This document shows positions 12,001 to 17,792 of a DNA stretch of 25,491 nt, piece after piece. Source of the DNA: a virus; IMG/VR virus record IMGVR_UViG_3300044547_000138, positions 1 through 25,491 of that record. One strand, given 5' to 3'. The notes beneath the pieces were generated by a model, which was not told the DNA's origin, ran no database searches, and saw only the letters and a list, made by a program, of their open reading frames with translations. Numbering within the stretch: the stretch's first letter is position 1; every line of letters begins with the position of its first letter. A program made the position numbers and the translations under genes.

Positions 12001-13938
12001 ATCAGACAGTTTCTTTAATGATGGAGTTACATTTCTAAGTACATCTGCAGCAAAGTTTTTAAATGCAATCTTAATTCTCTGCGTAGCAACCGAAAGAGAT
12101 TTCAATGACTGCTCTAATTCCATGTTTGCTACATCAGCAGCACCAGATGCACCTGCGAGCTCAACAAGCATTGCACGACCAGCCTGTGTTTTTACCTGGC
12201 TGATTAAGTCAATGTCTTCATTCAACTTCTTCTCTTTAATCAGCTTAGCTACAGCATCTCGTGCCTCCATAGCACCTTTCTTTTCTGCTGCTGTAATACC
12301 ACCGCCTGCACCTTTGCCTTTAAACCCATCAACCAATGCTCCAACTTCAGCAGTAGCAATTCTTGCGATAACACCAATATCACTAAACTGACTTATTGTT
12401 TCTGGAAGTGCTGTACCGTTGAGTTTATTAAAGGCTCTGATGGATCCTTCAGCAACACCTGCCATTAATCTTTCTGGTGATTGATTAGCATTAACATTTT
12501 TCAAAGCAGCATCAAACTGATTCAATTGTTCAATAGCAACATACATTCTTGGACCCTGACGCTTTTCAAATATTTCAGACATCAGTTTCAGTCCAGCTTC
12601 AGTGTTTTTTCCACCTTCAACAACTTTTCCAAAAATATCAACAATAGCCTGAAGTCCTGTTAGACCAGTCTTTGTTGATTCGCTAAATGCGTTACCAGAT
12701 TTGCCAGTAACACCATATTGCTTAGAAAGTTTTGCTAGTAGTTCAACATTTTGCTTAGTAGGTACAATTGCTCTCTGAAGAGAAACTTTAATTGAGTTTG
12801 CAGAAGCACCAATATCAAAACCAGCAGCCTTCATTGGTGCAAGCAAAGCTGCTGCTTCTGTCATTGACAGACCGAAGCTCAAAGCCATACCACCAAGTTC
12901 AGGCAATGAATCAGCAAGGTCTTTCAACGAAAGTGCGGTGACATTTTCAATTGTGTTGAACATATTGAGCTGAACTGTTGCTGACGCTATAGCTTTAGAT
13001 TCACGATCAGCGGCTGATGTTACTTCATCAAATGCGCCAGCAACCTCGTATGCTCTCGTTGCATTAAAGAACAAAGCCGAGGATAGATCTTGTGCACCAG
13101 ATGCATCCATTCCTCCCAATTTTTCTGCAGCTAATGCTAATTCAGTAAGTGCTACAATATTTTCATTTGCAGTAACACCAAGTTCTGCAAAATCAACAGC
13201 CAGGCTAACTACTAAATCTTTTGCGACACCAAATCTTGCGCTTTGCTCGGTCAAAGCAGTATTTAGCTCTCTAAAGGAGTCGGTCATTTGCTTGACTCTT
13301 TTCTCCTTGTCTGGACCAAGATAATCTTTAAGCTTTGAGTTTGCTTGATCCGTTGTCATAGCAACGCCTTCAAGAACCTTTGTCAATCTTACAAATTGCT
13401 CATCAACCTTCAACAAGCTCTGGAAGCCCATTCTTGCAAATAGAAGGATTGGAGCTGTGAGGTTAATCATCAAGCTTCTACCAACGAACTGTGCGTCTTT
13501 ACCAATTCGTTGTAGCTTTAGTGATATTGAACTAAGGTCTGAACCAAATGCTCTAATTCGCAAACCTCTTAGGGTTGAATTAAATTGCTTTAATTCATTC
13601 CTGCTTTGAATTAGTTCTCTACCAAACGCTGTGGTTGTACCACCAGCTGATTGAATAGCCATAGCGTATGACTTGATGTTTGATTGAACACGCTTAGTCT
13701 CTGCGCCAAGAGCCTTCTGATTTGCAATCATCTGCTTGGCAGTCTTCGCATGATCATTCATGCTTCTGTTTGTCATTCCAAGAGCTTTGTTCACAGCTCG
13801 GCTGTGAGCATCAAGCTTGCTCATTGGTACCGTAATACCCCTTAGATTGAGGGCTAAGGCTCTAGTAGCGGCGCTAAGGTTAGTAATATCCTTAACGCCA
13901 TTAGTATGTACATTAATTATTAGATCAACATCAGACAT
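3001..13938 (-). CDS. Giant tape-measure protein with embedded kinase-like domain
   Basis: A single uninterrupted frame of 3645 residues, far longer than usual siphovirus tape measures. In order: N-terminal helical region and TP901-type core (about 1-560); hydrophobic segments at about 667-690, 1018-1040 and in the stretch 1123-1196; a charged, probably coiled-coil stretch (about 1313-1473); an Ala/Gly linker near 1670-1705; a first LHGGEY module (H1781); an insert with a HipA/PI3K-like kinase domain (about 2157-2409) and about 1100 residues I do not recognise; a second LHGGEY module (H3547); and a typical tape-measure tail with NINVDTFIGEEEWF. The role is to set tail length and pass into the cell envelope during DNA entry. 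The start lies downstream of the chaperone frames with no clear ribosome-binding site. The tape-measure call is firm; the purpose of the insert is unknown. Confidence 0.93.
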   Translation of the reverse strand: MSDVDLIINVHTNGVKDITNLSAATRALALNLRGITVPMSKLDAHSRAVNKALGMTNRSMNDHAKTAKQMIANQKALGAETKRVQSNIKSYAMAIQSAGGTTTAFGRELIQSRNELKQFNSTLRGLRIRAFGSDLSSISLKLQRIGKDAQFVGRSLMINLTAPILLFARMGFQSLLKVDEQFVRLTKVLEGVAMTTDQANSKLKDYLGPDKEKRVKQMTDSFRELNTALTEQSARFGVAKDLVVSLAVDFAELGVTANENIVALTELALAAEKLGGMDASGAQDLSSALFFNATRAYEVAGAFDEVTSAADRESKAIASATVQLNMFNTIENVTALSLKDLADSLPELGGMALSFGLSMTEAAALLAPMKAAGFDIGASANSIKVSLQRAIVPTKQNVELLAKLSKQYGVTGKSGNAFSESTKTGLTGLQAIVDIFGKVVEGGKNTEAGLKLMSEIFEKRQGPRMYVAIEQLNQFDAALKNVNANQSPERLMAGVAEGSIRAFNKLNGTALPETISQFSDIGVIARIATAEVGALVDGFKGKGAGGGITAAEKKGAMEARDAVAKLIKEKKLNEDIDLISQVKTQAGRAMLVELAGASGAADVANMELEQSLKSLSVATQRIKIAFKNFAADVLRNVTPSLKKLSDTINNLYLKWQALSDTTRERISKLILGFLGFLAVMAPVILALGTMQSSIGVLGRAATFFLPKLKNFEGGLVGIAGGAKKATTAMTDMYNSFLGKKQPLSMLPSFAPAGGTASSMIGMPTRVGRNITLPGNIAPTPTPLTGLTGAARTSAINANRAARLSHAATGRLGVDQYLRNEASMLSANNMRLNARGRVIGPRGGFVGGNILGKISEASVLRESMLTDAGISRTGAGGARLATKRGLVDITEDRALRIARGGIGGAIARRTAALPGLADSFTSATGVTGRGFARGMLPTRGGIATGAGNIRGLASAAFNAGPVAAYTKSVQGAKAAVQAMQIQQMAGGGGTGVIRTMTTAMTGFMKATKLGTIALKLMKVALISTGIGAIMLGIGVAVYIIVKNFSAFKDKASGAILRVKNAWAIFKEAILLLIQPFVDLFSIIGGGSKKGGDAVGGLSKAFEVVGKVLQKVASWFKMLVENFIQPYLYMIIDIVMFVVSIFQGNWGKAFDYLVAATSGAVKIVIKLIAALLKGMVWITAGGIKLIIGYFTLIPKAVAKVFSFLERIPGVGGIFGWIGDSINFVIDGLYGLVDAGKNAASGAIDAVANAATGLLDKGVSKGISSAEGKISNDTKIKDAAEETGEEAGEIMGNSFGDGFEESDATGKIAKAIEEGIVDAIQKLQDYVAGEMADALTKFVDASVKALEKQKTSALKVFDVQIKTLGKLEKAEESLTKKKEYENNRRKIIDNQALSNEQFRRNYALAVYEGRVDDARMLQLQQSADEKGFSSDLLTIEQERSKDLAKENLDALKEAINEAKDAASLFFEESIAKFQESAALITKIAPVTVEQYTAQLQELQTLTETNATNMNTTFGTMFESFATTIADKMPNKVIGPFATNLDELVLVAKEKFGLGSDKSENTVIGITIGMLAGMGVQFGEGKQLVIDSFGVITSGLAQNFTDMKTKFLDEVKNDFITNFKKALDEAEPTKVFNQAIIDGNLSILRSFQNMVDLNPALMEKLRKSLDPAINKYLELKAAADAAKDAAAGAADAAAGGPGGGTPGSSTPLNPTGTYAGTGRADAFARNNELRAARNLRALTYQEFIGNYKGFKKGGIIPSRAQNQNQGYPEGFIPAPTQEGVPTLLHGGEYILNAKAVSRIGVGALNKMNNNLIPKFIKGGQVPGGKKGTASNTRGSADRVEQQIKKVADEPFNWKKEKGLNLVEKAIFKASDFAIGTGKFAYSVADSVKQLGVVGGVSLYNAAAGLIETAIPSKSQNPLNNIARRQNDLFYGTGASIPLVPRKYGQLTTVGKPYQTAMNELNTYERMSGEKIPGWKKTAFALAGDKAIMDSIGIGTLGGGSFINSAVKTGISRAATSKIGASILTATLGEGGAAAVSGALSSSASKAGAHRLTTVLSNKNLLGRIQSSYAKMTGGAKTPIAPELIGFNNLYDPAGAIKQTFGKAPSTLIADVLNGRMTMPQGGFSPKFGSIGSGSFIDTTMAGSPSSSIDTLIAASNAQVRSSVEPELDFSSLVKIGEKQGFNPGGLYENPSSKLQYYVKQPTSQYATTQELIENELLANALYRELGVATTNLKTIMTDNGPALISEIIPKATNLNSFADQLSSPDYIKLIQKDFAVDAWLGNYDVIGWDTPNILNSESGVPVRIDAGGSLKFTGTGKPKMSNPDTHTQFTNIVGELKSMTTDPLNHGSYLNASKVFGSMSPEDMAASAQKLKLITPERISEIAHSVIPHNNTALNYATSLIQRRQYILEQLLGNRSAGTVPTPSIRLTEMTQDPSDPFSWIPLDEVPGMGASAASSAVVKKPGIFKSATSLVQDKYASAYDSFYQKYLTRTQRGYYTASEVFANRETAGLPKLPVYDMFGSEEKYYKSTFDKYGNPILPGRPLADPLNPAFSKKAKLTIPDLLEKINFRKPNVESEMMAKIFNVRQRLDLDEFANEIMLSSNEFHDLFVNAGVDLAFPSGEGIDNILSLRKASLYESQLGYIGKYTKAMLRLRYPESVISNNDFEDAIASSVAAIFSKKSLFDPTFKKQYPMFSVKTGKGSGVTDKTSTGFATQIAMNPGMYTPESPIMDEFRKTITRNQETKYYTPEFVLDALTKKKTGIPGLTSAFQPGSTDPELNMMQAALFGGTDASRELKKALLLMVTGQLDQDPNILNTLTTPYSRRNLAFASLRSIYPETISPNGELYKVATVLDMIGEEAKYNSTSGTGEAYGMLAGFLIEDFNTFLAERMRRQASLVVPDLASKYPGFELNTKTLLEYTKSTNLGGVNDILKEFMPSEYGDIIGQLWKPTSSTFYDPEKGLSVAGKELGMKTMDYVIPDMSKPLASPIKMFNPVSVQTGTPQMQPLNLSPFTATDEWAKSVSYAGGSYGRVASVQYADALGGINDIKDIPFDFLAEKELINNFEIDAWKKLIQDQQTNKIFQALMLFRMESQKGIRTGNYFKLPTFNQIDDIKKTGASLLETQFNEIASTTSGSSSLPFRMANDNPGIIQSIMEMIGLPNPTGRSTANTGDVIDMTDIWDFENFKFPLDVKTKIEKTDLYDQVVGNLTPSEIGIHKGAIPGLSQIKPPASVDENIGTDLASSALKHMTSFGPVSGYPLLKGAAYSFSAGRLYVARAYDFLLQLIEAKNKGDMTKFKELVTYDSPGLIQRFDFEQMFAYLGNNTSGNPILNNMSMLFGYDPSSGIKEGNFPLSNTNVLLGDQNGDFRTLMRHIFKEPTGGYIVRMKNEIPDPEGWQGTAMVSQFPDVIARWQKPMDTVDLPPDQMQELRLVLNSLLSSSESLPARSLSGAYNAISSNYSQALSDELDSNALQQIRDSVERSMAIKRDSNNEQYKLLLHKKSLEFLQEVMRSVDPRLNFYGGKPTDTLIGQLPGYKVGGYVPGSPSMPVPAILHGGEYVVNANAVRNMGLGTMQRINQSRFTAPSGAPAYAGGGGSTSVSTVNINVDTFIGEEEWFKGMMKDYNVNVLPRQQKAAGLESRTFTSYNGIQGGF
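3214..3360 (-). repeat. Second LHGGEY module of the tape measure
   Basis: Residues about 3527-3575 read GYKVGGYVPG, then VPAILHGGEYVVNANAV and GLGTMQRIN. This Gly-Gly / LHGGEY / NA.AV / G.G signature is repeated 1766 residues upstream. Modules like this usually sit once near the C-terminus of tape measures in this phage type, and the following C-terminal tail here has the usual form. Confidence 0.8.
6712..7470 (-). other. HipA/PI3K-like kinase domain inside the tape measure
   Basis: Residues about 2157-2409. A Gly-containing loop (GFNPGGLY, from G2176) leads to a strand with an ATP-site candidate Lys (YYVK, K2195). A helix follows with ENELLANALY (E2211 a candidate helix-C Glu). Then come DAWLGNYDVIGWDTPNIL with D2280 and N2288 as catalytic-loop candidates, and RIDAGG with D2301 as the metal-binding Asp. 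The C-terminal lobe ends with a helix around RRQYILEQLL. This order matches a kinase-like family I know from large bacterial toxins and some phage head proteins (NPGG.Y, YVK, DAWL.N.D, RID.GG). All visible key residues are present, so activity is plausible. The family call comes from memory of the pattern; substrate is unknown. Confidence 0.72.
8527..8709 (-). repeat. First LHGGEY module of the tape measure
   Basis: Residues about 1744-1804: FKKGGIIPS, a proline/Gln-rich spacer, then VPTLLHGGEYILNAKAV and GVGALNKMN. It matches the C-terminal module in order and spacing of key residues, with a longer spacer before VP. It marks where a normal-sized tape measure would be expected to end, about 1800 residues in. 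Confidence 0.75.
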
Positions 13939-13986
13939 GTTTGTACCAACAAATATTATCCCATTTTTTTAGATAATCAGCAATCA

Positions 13987-14316
13987 TTAATCTGCTTGAT
14001 ATCCCAATGGAATGCCGAAGTTCATTACTTCAAATGGTCTCATTGGCTCATCTGGCACTCTATCTTCTGGCGAGTACCAGTCATCTTCAAAGTCAACATC
14101 AGCGCCTTGAGCCAAGGCGAGCGCTTTGATATTCTTACTGAATTCATTAGTACAAGCTCGGTACAATAGAAACATCTCATGAAGGATTAGAGATTCTTCT
14201 AATTCCTCTAGATTTTTCCATGCACCGACCTGTACAAATATTTCTGATTCATATTTGAGAAGGGGAATCTCATTCCATGACAAGGGTTCACCACCCTCGC
14301 CATCCCCGTTTATTGG
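13987..14316 (-). CDS. Tail-assembly chaperone, frameshifted C-terminal part (GT-like)
   Basis: This frame has no good start of its own: the only candidate near its beginning is a TTG at 14283 with no ribosome-binding site. It is open back to 14325 and is entered by -1 frameshifting at CCCAAAC (14322-14316), which places the ribosome exactly in this frame. The fused extension begins PINGDGEGGEPLSWNEI and runs 109 residues, giving a chaperone of about 210 residues, with a Trp-rich, acidic C-terminal part (DFEDDWYSPEDRVPDE). In lambda and many other siphoviruses the equivalent G-T fusion binds the tape measure and recruits major tail protein. Position immediately before the tape measure agrees. 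The frameshift is deduced from sequence only. Confidence 0.85.
   Translation of the reverse strand, partial: PINGDGEGGEPLSWNEIPLLKYESEIFVQVGAWKNLEELEESLILHEMFLLYRACTNEFSKNIKALALAQGADVDFEDDWYSPEDRVPDEPMRPFEVMNFGIPLGYQAD
14281..14299 (-). promoter_or_regulatory. Stem-loop downstream of the frameshift site
   Basis: On the coding strand CGAGGGT (14299-14293) pairs with ACCCTTG (14287-14281) around the loop GGTGA: seven pairs, one of them G-U. It begins 16 bases after the slippery heptamer, farther than the usual 5-9. It could act as a frameshift stimulator, but this is weaker than the heptamer itself. Confidence 0.45.
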
Positions 14317-14618
14317 TTTGGGTCGTTACCCATTGCTGCAGCCATTACTTCACCAAATGTTCTAAGGTCAAGAATGTCTTCAAGCAAATCACGATTTGCA
14401 GCCAACTCTGGATCAGCCTTTCTCAGTGCGATTGAGGCTGCTGCGATCATCTTATCAATGTCCTCATCAGTCATTCCAGCTTCGTCATTGGACTTCATAT
14501 CGTTTGCAACCTTCATGAATTCACGAAGGTGCTTAATTGTCAAAGGCTTTACAATTCTCTTCTTTCCATCAGAAAATGTAATCTCAGTACCCTTAAACAG
14601 ATCAGTATTTGTTGCCAT
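14310..14618 (-). CDS. Tail-assembly chaperone, zero-frame product (G-like)
   Basis: A 102-residue acidic, helical protein starting at ATG 14618 with a clear AAGGAG ribosome-binding site. It opens with a small beta part (EITFSDGKKRIVKPLTIKHL) and continues with helices rich in Asp/Glu, the pattern of chaperones that coat the tape measure before tail assembly. It ends with NDPNQ and TAA; the slippery site CCCAAAC spans its last codons, so a minority of ribosomes should continue into the -1 frame. It lies between the major tail protein and tape measure, the standard place. Family assignment is mainly from position, size, composition and the frameshift signal, which together are strong. Confidence 0.85.
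   Translation of the reverse strand: MATNTDLFKGTEITFSDGKKRIVKPLTIKHLREFMKVANDMKSNDEAGMTDEDIDKMIAAASIALRKADPELAANRDLLEDILDLRTFGEVMAAAMGNDPNQ
14316..14322 (-). promoter_or_regulatory. -1 programmed frameshift slippery site CCCAAAC
   Basis: In the zero frame the codons are CCA AAC preceded by C, so the heptamer fits X XXY YYZ exactly. After slipping, the tRNAs re-pair on CCC and AAA. The next codon, CCA at 14316, belongs to the downstream chaperone frame, and the zero frame ends two codons later with TAA at 14312-14310. Confidence 0.85.
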
Positions 14619-14659
14619 TTTTTATGTGCTCCTTGTTTTATAATAATGGGAATAATGCA

Positions 14660-14704
14660 AAAACTCCCAAGTTTCAGTATATCATACCGACTCTCAGGAG
14701 TTTT
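14660..14704 (-). terminator. Inverted repeat after major tail protein gene, possible attenuator
   Basis: Reading in the direction of transcription, AAAACTCC (14704-14697) is matched by GGAGTTTT (14667-14660), a perfect 8-pair stem with a 29-base loop, followed by a short T run. It lies in the 112-base gap between the major tail protein and chaperone genes, one of the longest gaps in the window. A weak terminator here would favour abundant tail-tube protein over the downstream genes. The long loop and short T tract lower confidence. Confidence 0.4.
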
Positions 14705-14730
14705 CGCTTAGTACAAACTTTTGGTTTTAA

Positions 14731-15309
14731 TTAGATTTGGTCAATGATCTTGCCATATTCGTAACCAGTGTCACCGACTACTGGAAGAACACGGAACGAA
14801 ACTTCAAAAACTGAAGCTTCTGCTCTCTTCATTGATAGCATTGAAGTGGTCATTGACACTGCTCGCTTAGTGTTAAACTTGCGTGTCTTTGTCACTGATG
14901 CTGTTGAACCTGGGGCATATCCAGTTACCTGGAGTGCGTACTCAAATGGGTACACGCTCTGTGAACCGAACAACAAGGTCTTGGTGTTTGCGCCATCATT
15001 GTTTGCTTTGATGTCATCTCCACCAGTTGTATTGTCGTAGCTCCATGCTGTTGCAAGGTTGTTAAGAGTTCCTTCTGCGAGGGTTGTCTTAACCATTACT
15101 TTCACCTTTGACTGAATGACCTTTGCTGCGTCACCGTACTGGTCAATTTCAATGTCAACCATGTCTGGTTCCCACGAAATTTCAAGACCACCTTGGGTTG
15201 CGCCCACATCTGTCAAGCTATCAAAATCTGAGTTTGTCATCGTGATGTTGGAAACACCAGTTTTTACTGTTGCTTCACCAACTACGATATTGGAAGTTGT
15301 TACTGCCAT
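14731..15309 (-). CDS. Major tail protein (tail tube subunit)
   Basis: A 192-residue soluble, beta-rich protein starting at ATG 15309 behind a strong AGGAGG site. It begins MAVTTSNIVVGEATVKTGV and contains the phrase GGLEISWEPDMVDIEIDQYG (residues about 40-60), which matches tail-tube proteins in which a strand and loop contact the neighbouring subunit; later segments are beta strands ending with a symmetrical FEVSFRVLP strand. Size, strong translation signal, and position before the chaperones and tape measure all fit. The gene is followed by a possible transcription attenuator, consistent with a need for many copies. There is no extra Ig-like domain at the C-terminus. Confidence 0.85.
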   Translation of the reverse strand: MAVTTSNIVVGEATVKTGVSNITMTNSDFDSLTDVGATQGGLEISWEPDMVDIEIDQYGDAAKVIQSKVKVMVKTTLAEGTLNNLATAWSYDNTTGGDDIKANNDGANTKTLLFGSQSVYPFEYALQVTGYAPGSTASVTKTRKFNTKRAVSMTTSMLSMKRAEASVFEVSFRVLPVVGDTGYEYGKIIDQI

Positions 15310-15324
15310 TTTACTATCCTCCTG

Positions 15325-15519
15325 TTATTCAAGGACAAATATTTTCTTGCCCTTGCGATCTCGCCATTTAGAAATCTTTACGGCGTGATCTAATTTTATT
15401 TCATCTGAGCGGCGACCTATTCCTACGCCTTTTTGCCACTCAAACTCATAAACCTCTTTACCTAGTTTCACGGAAAACCCTGGGGTCTTGCCGATGTATG
15501 TAATTACATTATACTTCAT
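15325..15519 (-). CDS. Small basic protein of the neck/tail module, unknown function
   Basis: A 64-residue protein, strongly basic, beta-rich, with no membrane segment (MKYNVITYIGKT...). It sits between the tail terminator and major tail protein genes. Small genes of similar size and predicted fold occur at this place in many siphoviruses of Gram-positive hosts, but their role is not established. The ATG at 15519 has only a weak ribosome-binding site. I do not recognise a family; a structural or assembly role is inferred only from its position. Confidence 0.6.
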   Translation of the reverse strand: MKYNVITYIGKTPGFSVKLGKEVYEFEWQKGVGIGRRSDEIKLDHAVKISKWRDRKGKKIFVLE

Positions 15520-15544
15520 ATACTTTTATGATACCACAAATATA

Positions 15545-15955
15545 TCAGAGGCTCACTGAGAACAGCGAGAAATCAAGGTCCATTTGGTACCAACCTTCTT
15601 TTTCAATAGGCTCTGACAAAGAACTTGATACCAGTTGTGAGCTAAGAACTCTTACGCTTGAACTGGCAACATTCCCTTGAATCTGATCCCCTTCTCCAAG
15701 GAGCTTGATTAATCTTTCTGAGATTTGAAATAACCTGTCAACATCCGAATCATAAATAGAGTATCTAATTGCGTCATACCTGTTCCAGTATGACTCAACA
15801 GATGGGATATGTGGATTGTAATAGTAAATTACAAAAGGAGCTGTTTCTGTGCTGTAACCAATTACTGGGAAAAAATTCATAACTTTCCCAGCAATATTAG
15901 CCAGAGTGGTATCTGCCTTAAGGTAAGTGTTTATAGAATAGACGCTAATTGGCAT
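15545..15955 (-). CDS. Tail terminator protein (probable)
   Basis: A 136-residue protein starting at ATG 15955, three bases after the stop of the previous gene. It has an N-terminal helix (NTYLKADTTL), a PFVIYYYNPHIPS strand, a helical middle (DRLFQISERLIKLLG) and final strands (YQMDLDFSLFSVSL). This alpha/beta layout, with a helix beside a sheet and a strand-rich C-terminus ending in a hydrophobic alternation, is that of tail terminators, the ring that stops tail-tube growth and joins the tail to the neck. Order in the operon (adaptor, closure, completion, terminator, major tail protein) supports it. Identification is by fold pattern and place, not by a decisive motif. Confidence 0.68.
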   Translation of the reverse strand: MPISVYSINTYLKADTTLANIAGKVMNFFPVIGYSTETAPFVIYYYNPHIPSVESYWNRYDAIRYSIYDSDVDRLFQISERLIKLLGEGDQIQGNVASSSVRVLSSQLVSSSLSEPIEKEGWYQMDLDFSLFSVSL

Positions 15956-15958
15956 AAA

Positions 15959-16489
15959 CTACCTTACCACATCCACCCCGCCAGCACCTCTTGCGGTAAA
16001 ACCTTGTCTAATAAATTCTTGTTTAAGGTTTTTAATAATAACTTGTTTTGCAATCTCTCTAATTTCTTTTCTTTTTGAAGGAATCGCTACTTTTCTAACA
16101 GCTCTATAGAACTCCGAATAGCCTTGTGCAACAGAGGCTGATCTTACTTTCATAATCCCATTTCCTTTTCCTCTGATTACACCACCACCTTTTTTACCAG
16201 TTAAAAGAATTGCAGATCCGATCTGGATGTTTCCACCATCTTTTCTAAATGACCCTTTTGGATATGGTTTTACTTTTAAAGTCATGCCTGTTGGACCAAA
16301 TGGAATGATTTCGTATTGTAAATACTTTGCAGCCCTTCCTAGATCGGCTGTTGCCATCTTCATGTCACGCTTTGACCTCATCATTGCCTGCACTTGTGCA
16401 TGCTGAACTCGGACTGGTAGGACTGAATAGTAAATAGCAGCCATCTCTGTTTGAATCAAAGCTGACTTGTTAACCCGAATACTAAGCAT
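15959..16489 (-). CDS. Tail-completion / neck protein, HK97 gp10-like (probable)
   Basis: A 176-residue very basic protein. Its ATG (16489) lies 8 bases inside the end of the upstream gene, a sign of coupled translation. The N-terminal half is helical (RVQHAQVQAMMRSKRDMKMA), the middle holds a Gly-rich basic loop (TGKKGGGVIRGKGNG) and the C-terminal half has a long basic helix (REIAKQVIIKNLKQEFIRQG). HK97 gp10-type proteins have comparable length, basic charge and place between head-closure and tail-terminator genes. No catalytic motif is visible. The name is inferred from order and composition. Confidence 0.6.
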   Translation of the reverse strand: MLSIRVNKSALIQTEMAAIYYSVLPVRVQHAQVQAMMRSKRDMKMATADLGRAAKYLQYEIIPFGPTGMTLKVKPYPKGSFRKDGGNIQIGSAILLTGKKGGGVIRGKGNGIMKVRSASVAQGYSEFYRAVRKVAIPSKRKEIREIAKQVIIKNLKQEFIRQGFTARGAGGVDVVR

Positions 16490-16856
16490 TTTCCGTAATC
16501 TTCCTACAGGTTAAAAGAATCATTCTAACCTTACCGTTATAACCAGTTCTTTTATCAATGTTTACAATCTCTACTGGATAATCAACTATTGAATTACCGT
16601 AGCGGTCAACTACATTTTGAATTTTATTGCTATAGTTTGCATACTGAGCATCTTTGTGTGAAATAAAAAATTCAACCTCGTCAATATTTGCAACATACGG
16701 ATATGTTCTTCTTTCAGAAGACATTGACTGATACAGGGCTTTAATTGTTCCCGACATTGTGTATGATGTTGTTTGTTGCCCAGCAGCATTAACAGATGTT
16801 GTCTTAGTGTAGACATCCATTTTGTGCGGAAGGTTTATAAAAACACCGTTAGACAT
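16482..16856 (-). CDS. Head-closure (stopper) protein
   Basis: A 124-residue beta-rich protein starting with ATG 16856 directly after the stop of the adaptor gene. The strands MDVYTKTTSVNAAGQQTTSY, GTIKALYQSMS and DEVEFFISHKDAQY, with a final KVRMILLTCRKI strand, follow the pattern of SPP1 gp16-like head-tail joining proteins, a small barrel that seals the portal-adaptor channel before the tail docks. It overlaps the next gene by 8 bases. Position between adaptor and tail-completion genes agrees. Confidence 0.72.
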   Translation of the reverse strand: MSNGVFINLPHKMDVYTKTTSVNAAGQQTTSYTMSGTIKALYQSMSSERRTYPYVANIDEVEFFISHKDAQYANYSNKIQNVVDRYGNSIVDYPVEIVNIDKRTGYNGKVRMILLTCRKITENA

Positions 16857-17786
16857 TTAAACCACATAGTCCATTACAAACAGCGTGTAGTCCATAAGAA
16901 GGACATCTGCATCAATGTTGCCCGTTGTCTCAAAGAAGTTTGTGGTATTGATTTCATATCTAATTGTATCCATTTCAACTCTTTGAATTCCATGCCTTCT
17001 GAATTCAGAATCGTCATTCATCATGTCAACCAGCAAAAGATCCGCTGCCTGCTCAATATTGTTCGGAACAAATTGCCAACCAAAATCACCCTCAACTCTG
17101 TAAATACTTTGCTTATCAAATCTATTTACAAGCAAAAGAACATTCACGCTATCCAGAACAGATTTTCTAAATTGCAGGTAGTAGGAACTACCGAAGCTGT
17201 GAGGCTCTCTGATTTTCTCAATGTGATTTAAAGTTGCATCGGAGTAGTCGTGCAGAACCGTTTCATCATTTGTTCCTGGGTCGGATGTGACTTTCCTTAG
17301 CGTAGTGATTGGGTTTGGGATATGAAGTGTATTCTTCCCAGAACCCATGACCTCAAGATATTTATTAGGATAGTATTCAAAGGATTGACCACAGTAGGTA
17401 TTAATAATATTCCTTACCTTTTTCTCCATCTTTTCAAACTTGTCATACCAATCGGTTTCAAGCTCTGGATGGTCTTCAAAGAAGGTGTCAATATCAATGT
17501 ATGGCGTATAGACATTAAAGTATTGTGACTGTGTGTATGATGTCGCACTTATCGTATATGTAAAATCAGCACGATATCTTCCCGCAGCATTTAGCACATA
17601 GATACCAGAAGCTGCTTGACCATAGGTGATAGTATAAACTCCAGCACTTGATCTTGTTGCGTTTGTTGGACCAGAAACAAGTGATCCAAATTCATGGTAT
17701 AAACTAACTGACACCACATTAGATGTAGGGTCGCTTGGAAGCGTTAAAGTTAGTGTTTTGCTTGTTTCAATCTTTACATCATCCAT
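16857..17786 (-). CDS. Head-tail adaptor with N-terminal Ig-like domain
   Basis: A 309-residue protein. Residues about 94-309 match the head-tail adaptor (gp6/gp15-like) pattern: an acidic helix DIDTFFEDHPELETDWYD, a helix with KKVRNIINTYCGQSFEYYP, a strand with GSGKNTLHIPNPI, and later helices with EQAADLLLVDMM. The first 93 residues are instead a beta sandwich-like region (VVSVSLYHEFG, GVYTITYG, GRYRADFTYT), of the type found in phage baseplate and fibre proteins, and would make the adaptor larger than usual. The ATG at 17786 has no ribosome-binding site; TATAAT lies six bases upstream, suggesting a leaderless or nearly leaderless mRNA. The adaptor role is fairly sure, the N-terminal domain less so. 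Confidence 0.75.
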   Translation of the reverse strand: MDDVKIETSKTLTLTLPSDPTSNVVSVSLYHEFGSLVSGPTNATRSSAGVYTITYGQAASGIYVLNAAGRYRADFTYTISATSYTQSQYFNVYTPYIDIDTFFEDHPELETDWYDKFEKMEKKVRNIINTYCGQSFEYYPNKYLEVMGSGKNTLHIPNPITTLRKVTSDPGTNDETVLHDYSDATLNHIEKIREPHSFGSSYYLQFRKSVLDSVNVLLLVNRFDKQSIYRVEGDFGWQFVPNNIEQAADLLLVDMMNDDSEFRRHGIQRVEMDTIRYEINTTNFFETTGNIDADVLLMDYTLFVMDYVV

Positions 17787-17792
17787 AATACA

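Noticed and set aside
13987-14283. Independent 98-residue gene with TTG start
   Set aside because: No ribosome-binding site; the frame is continuous with a perfect -1 slippery site upstream, so it is better read as the extension of the chaperone.
16773-17231. 152-residue plus-strand frame opposite the adaptor gene
   Set aside because: Antisense of a recognised neck gene; odd His/Asn/Cys-rich composition and no start signal.
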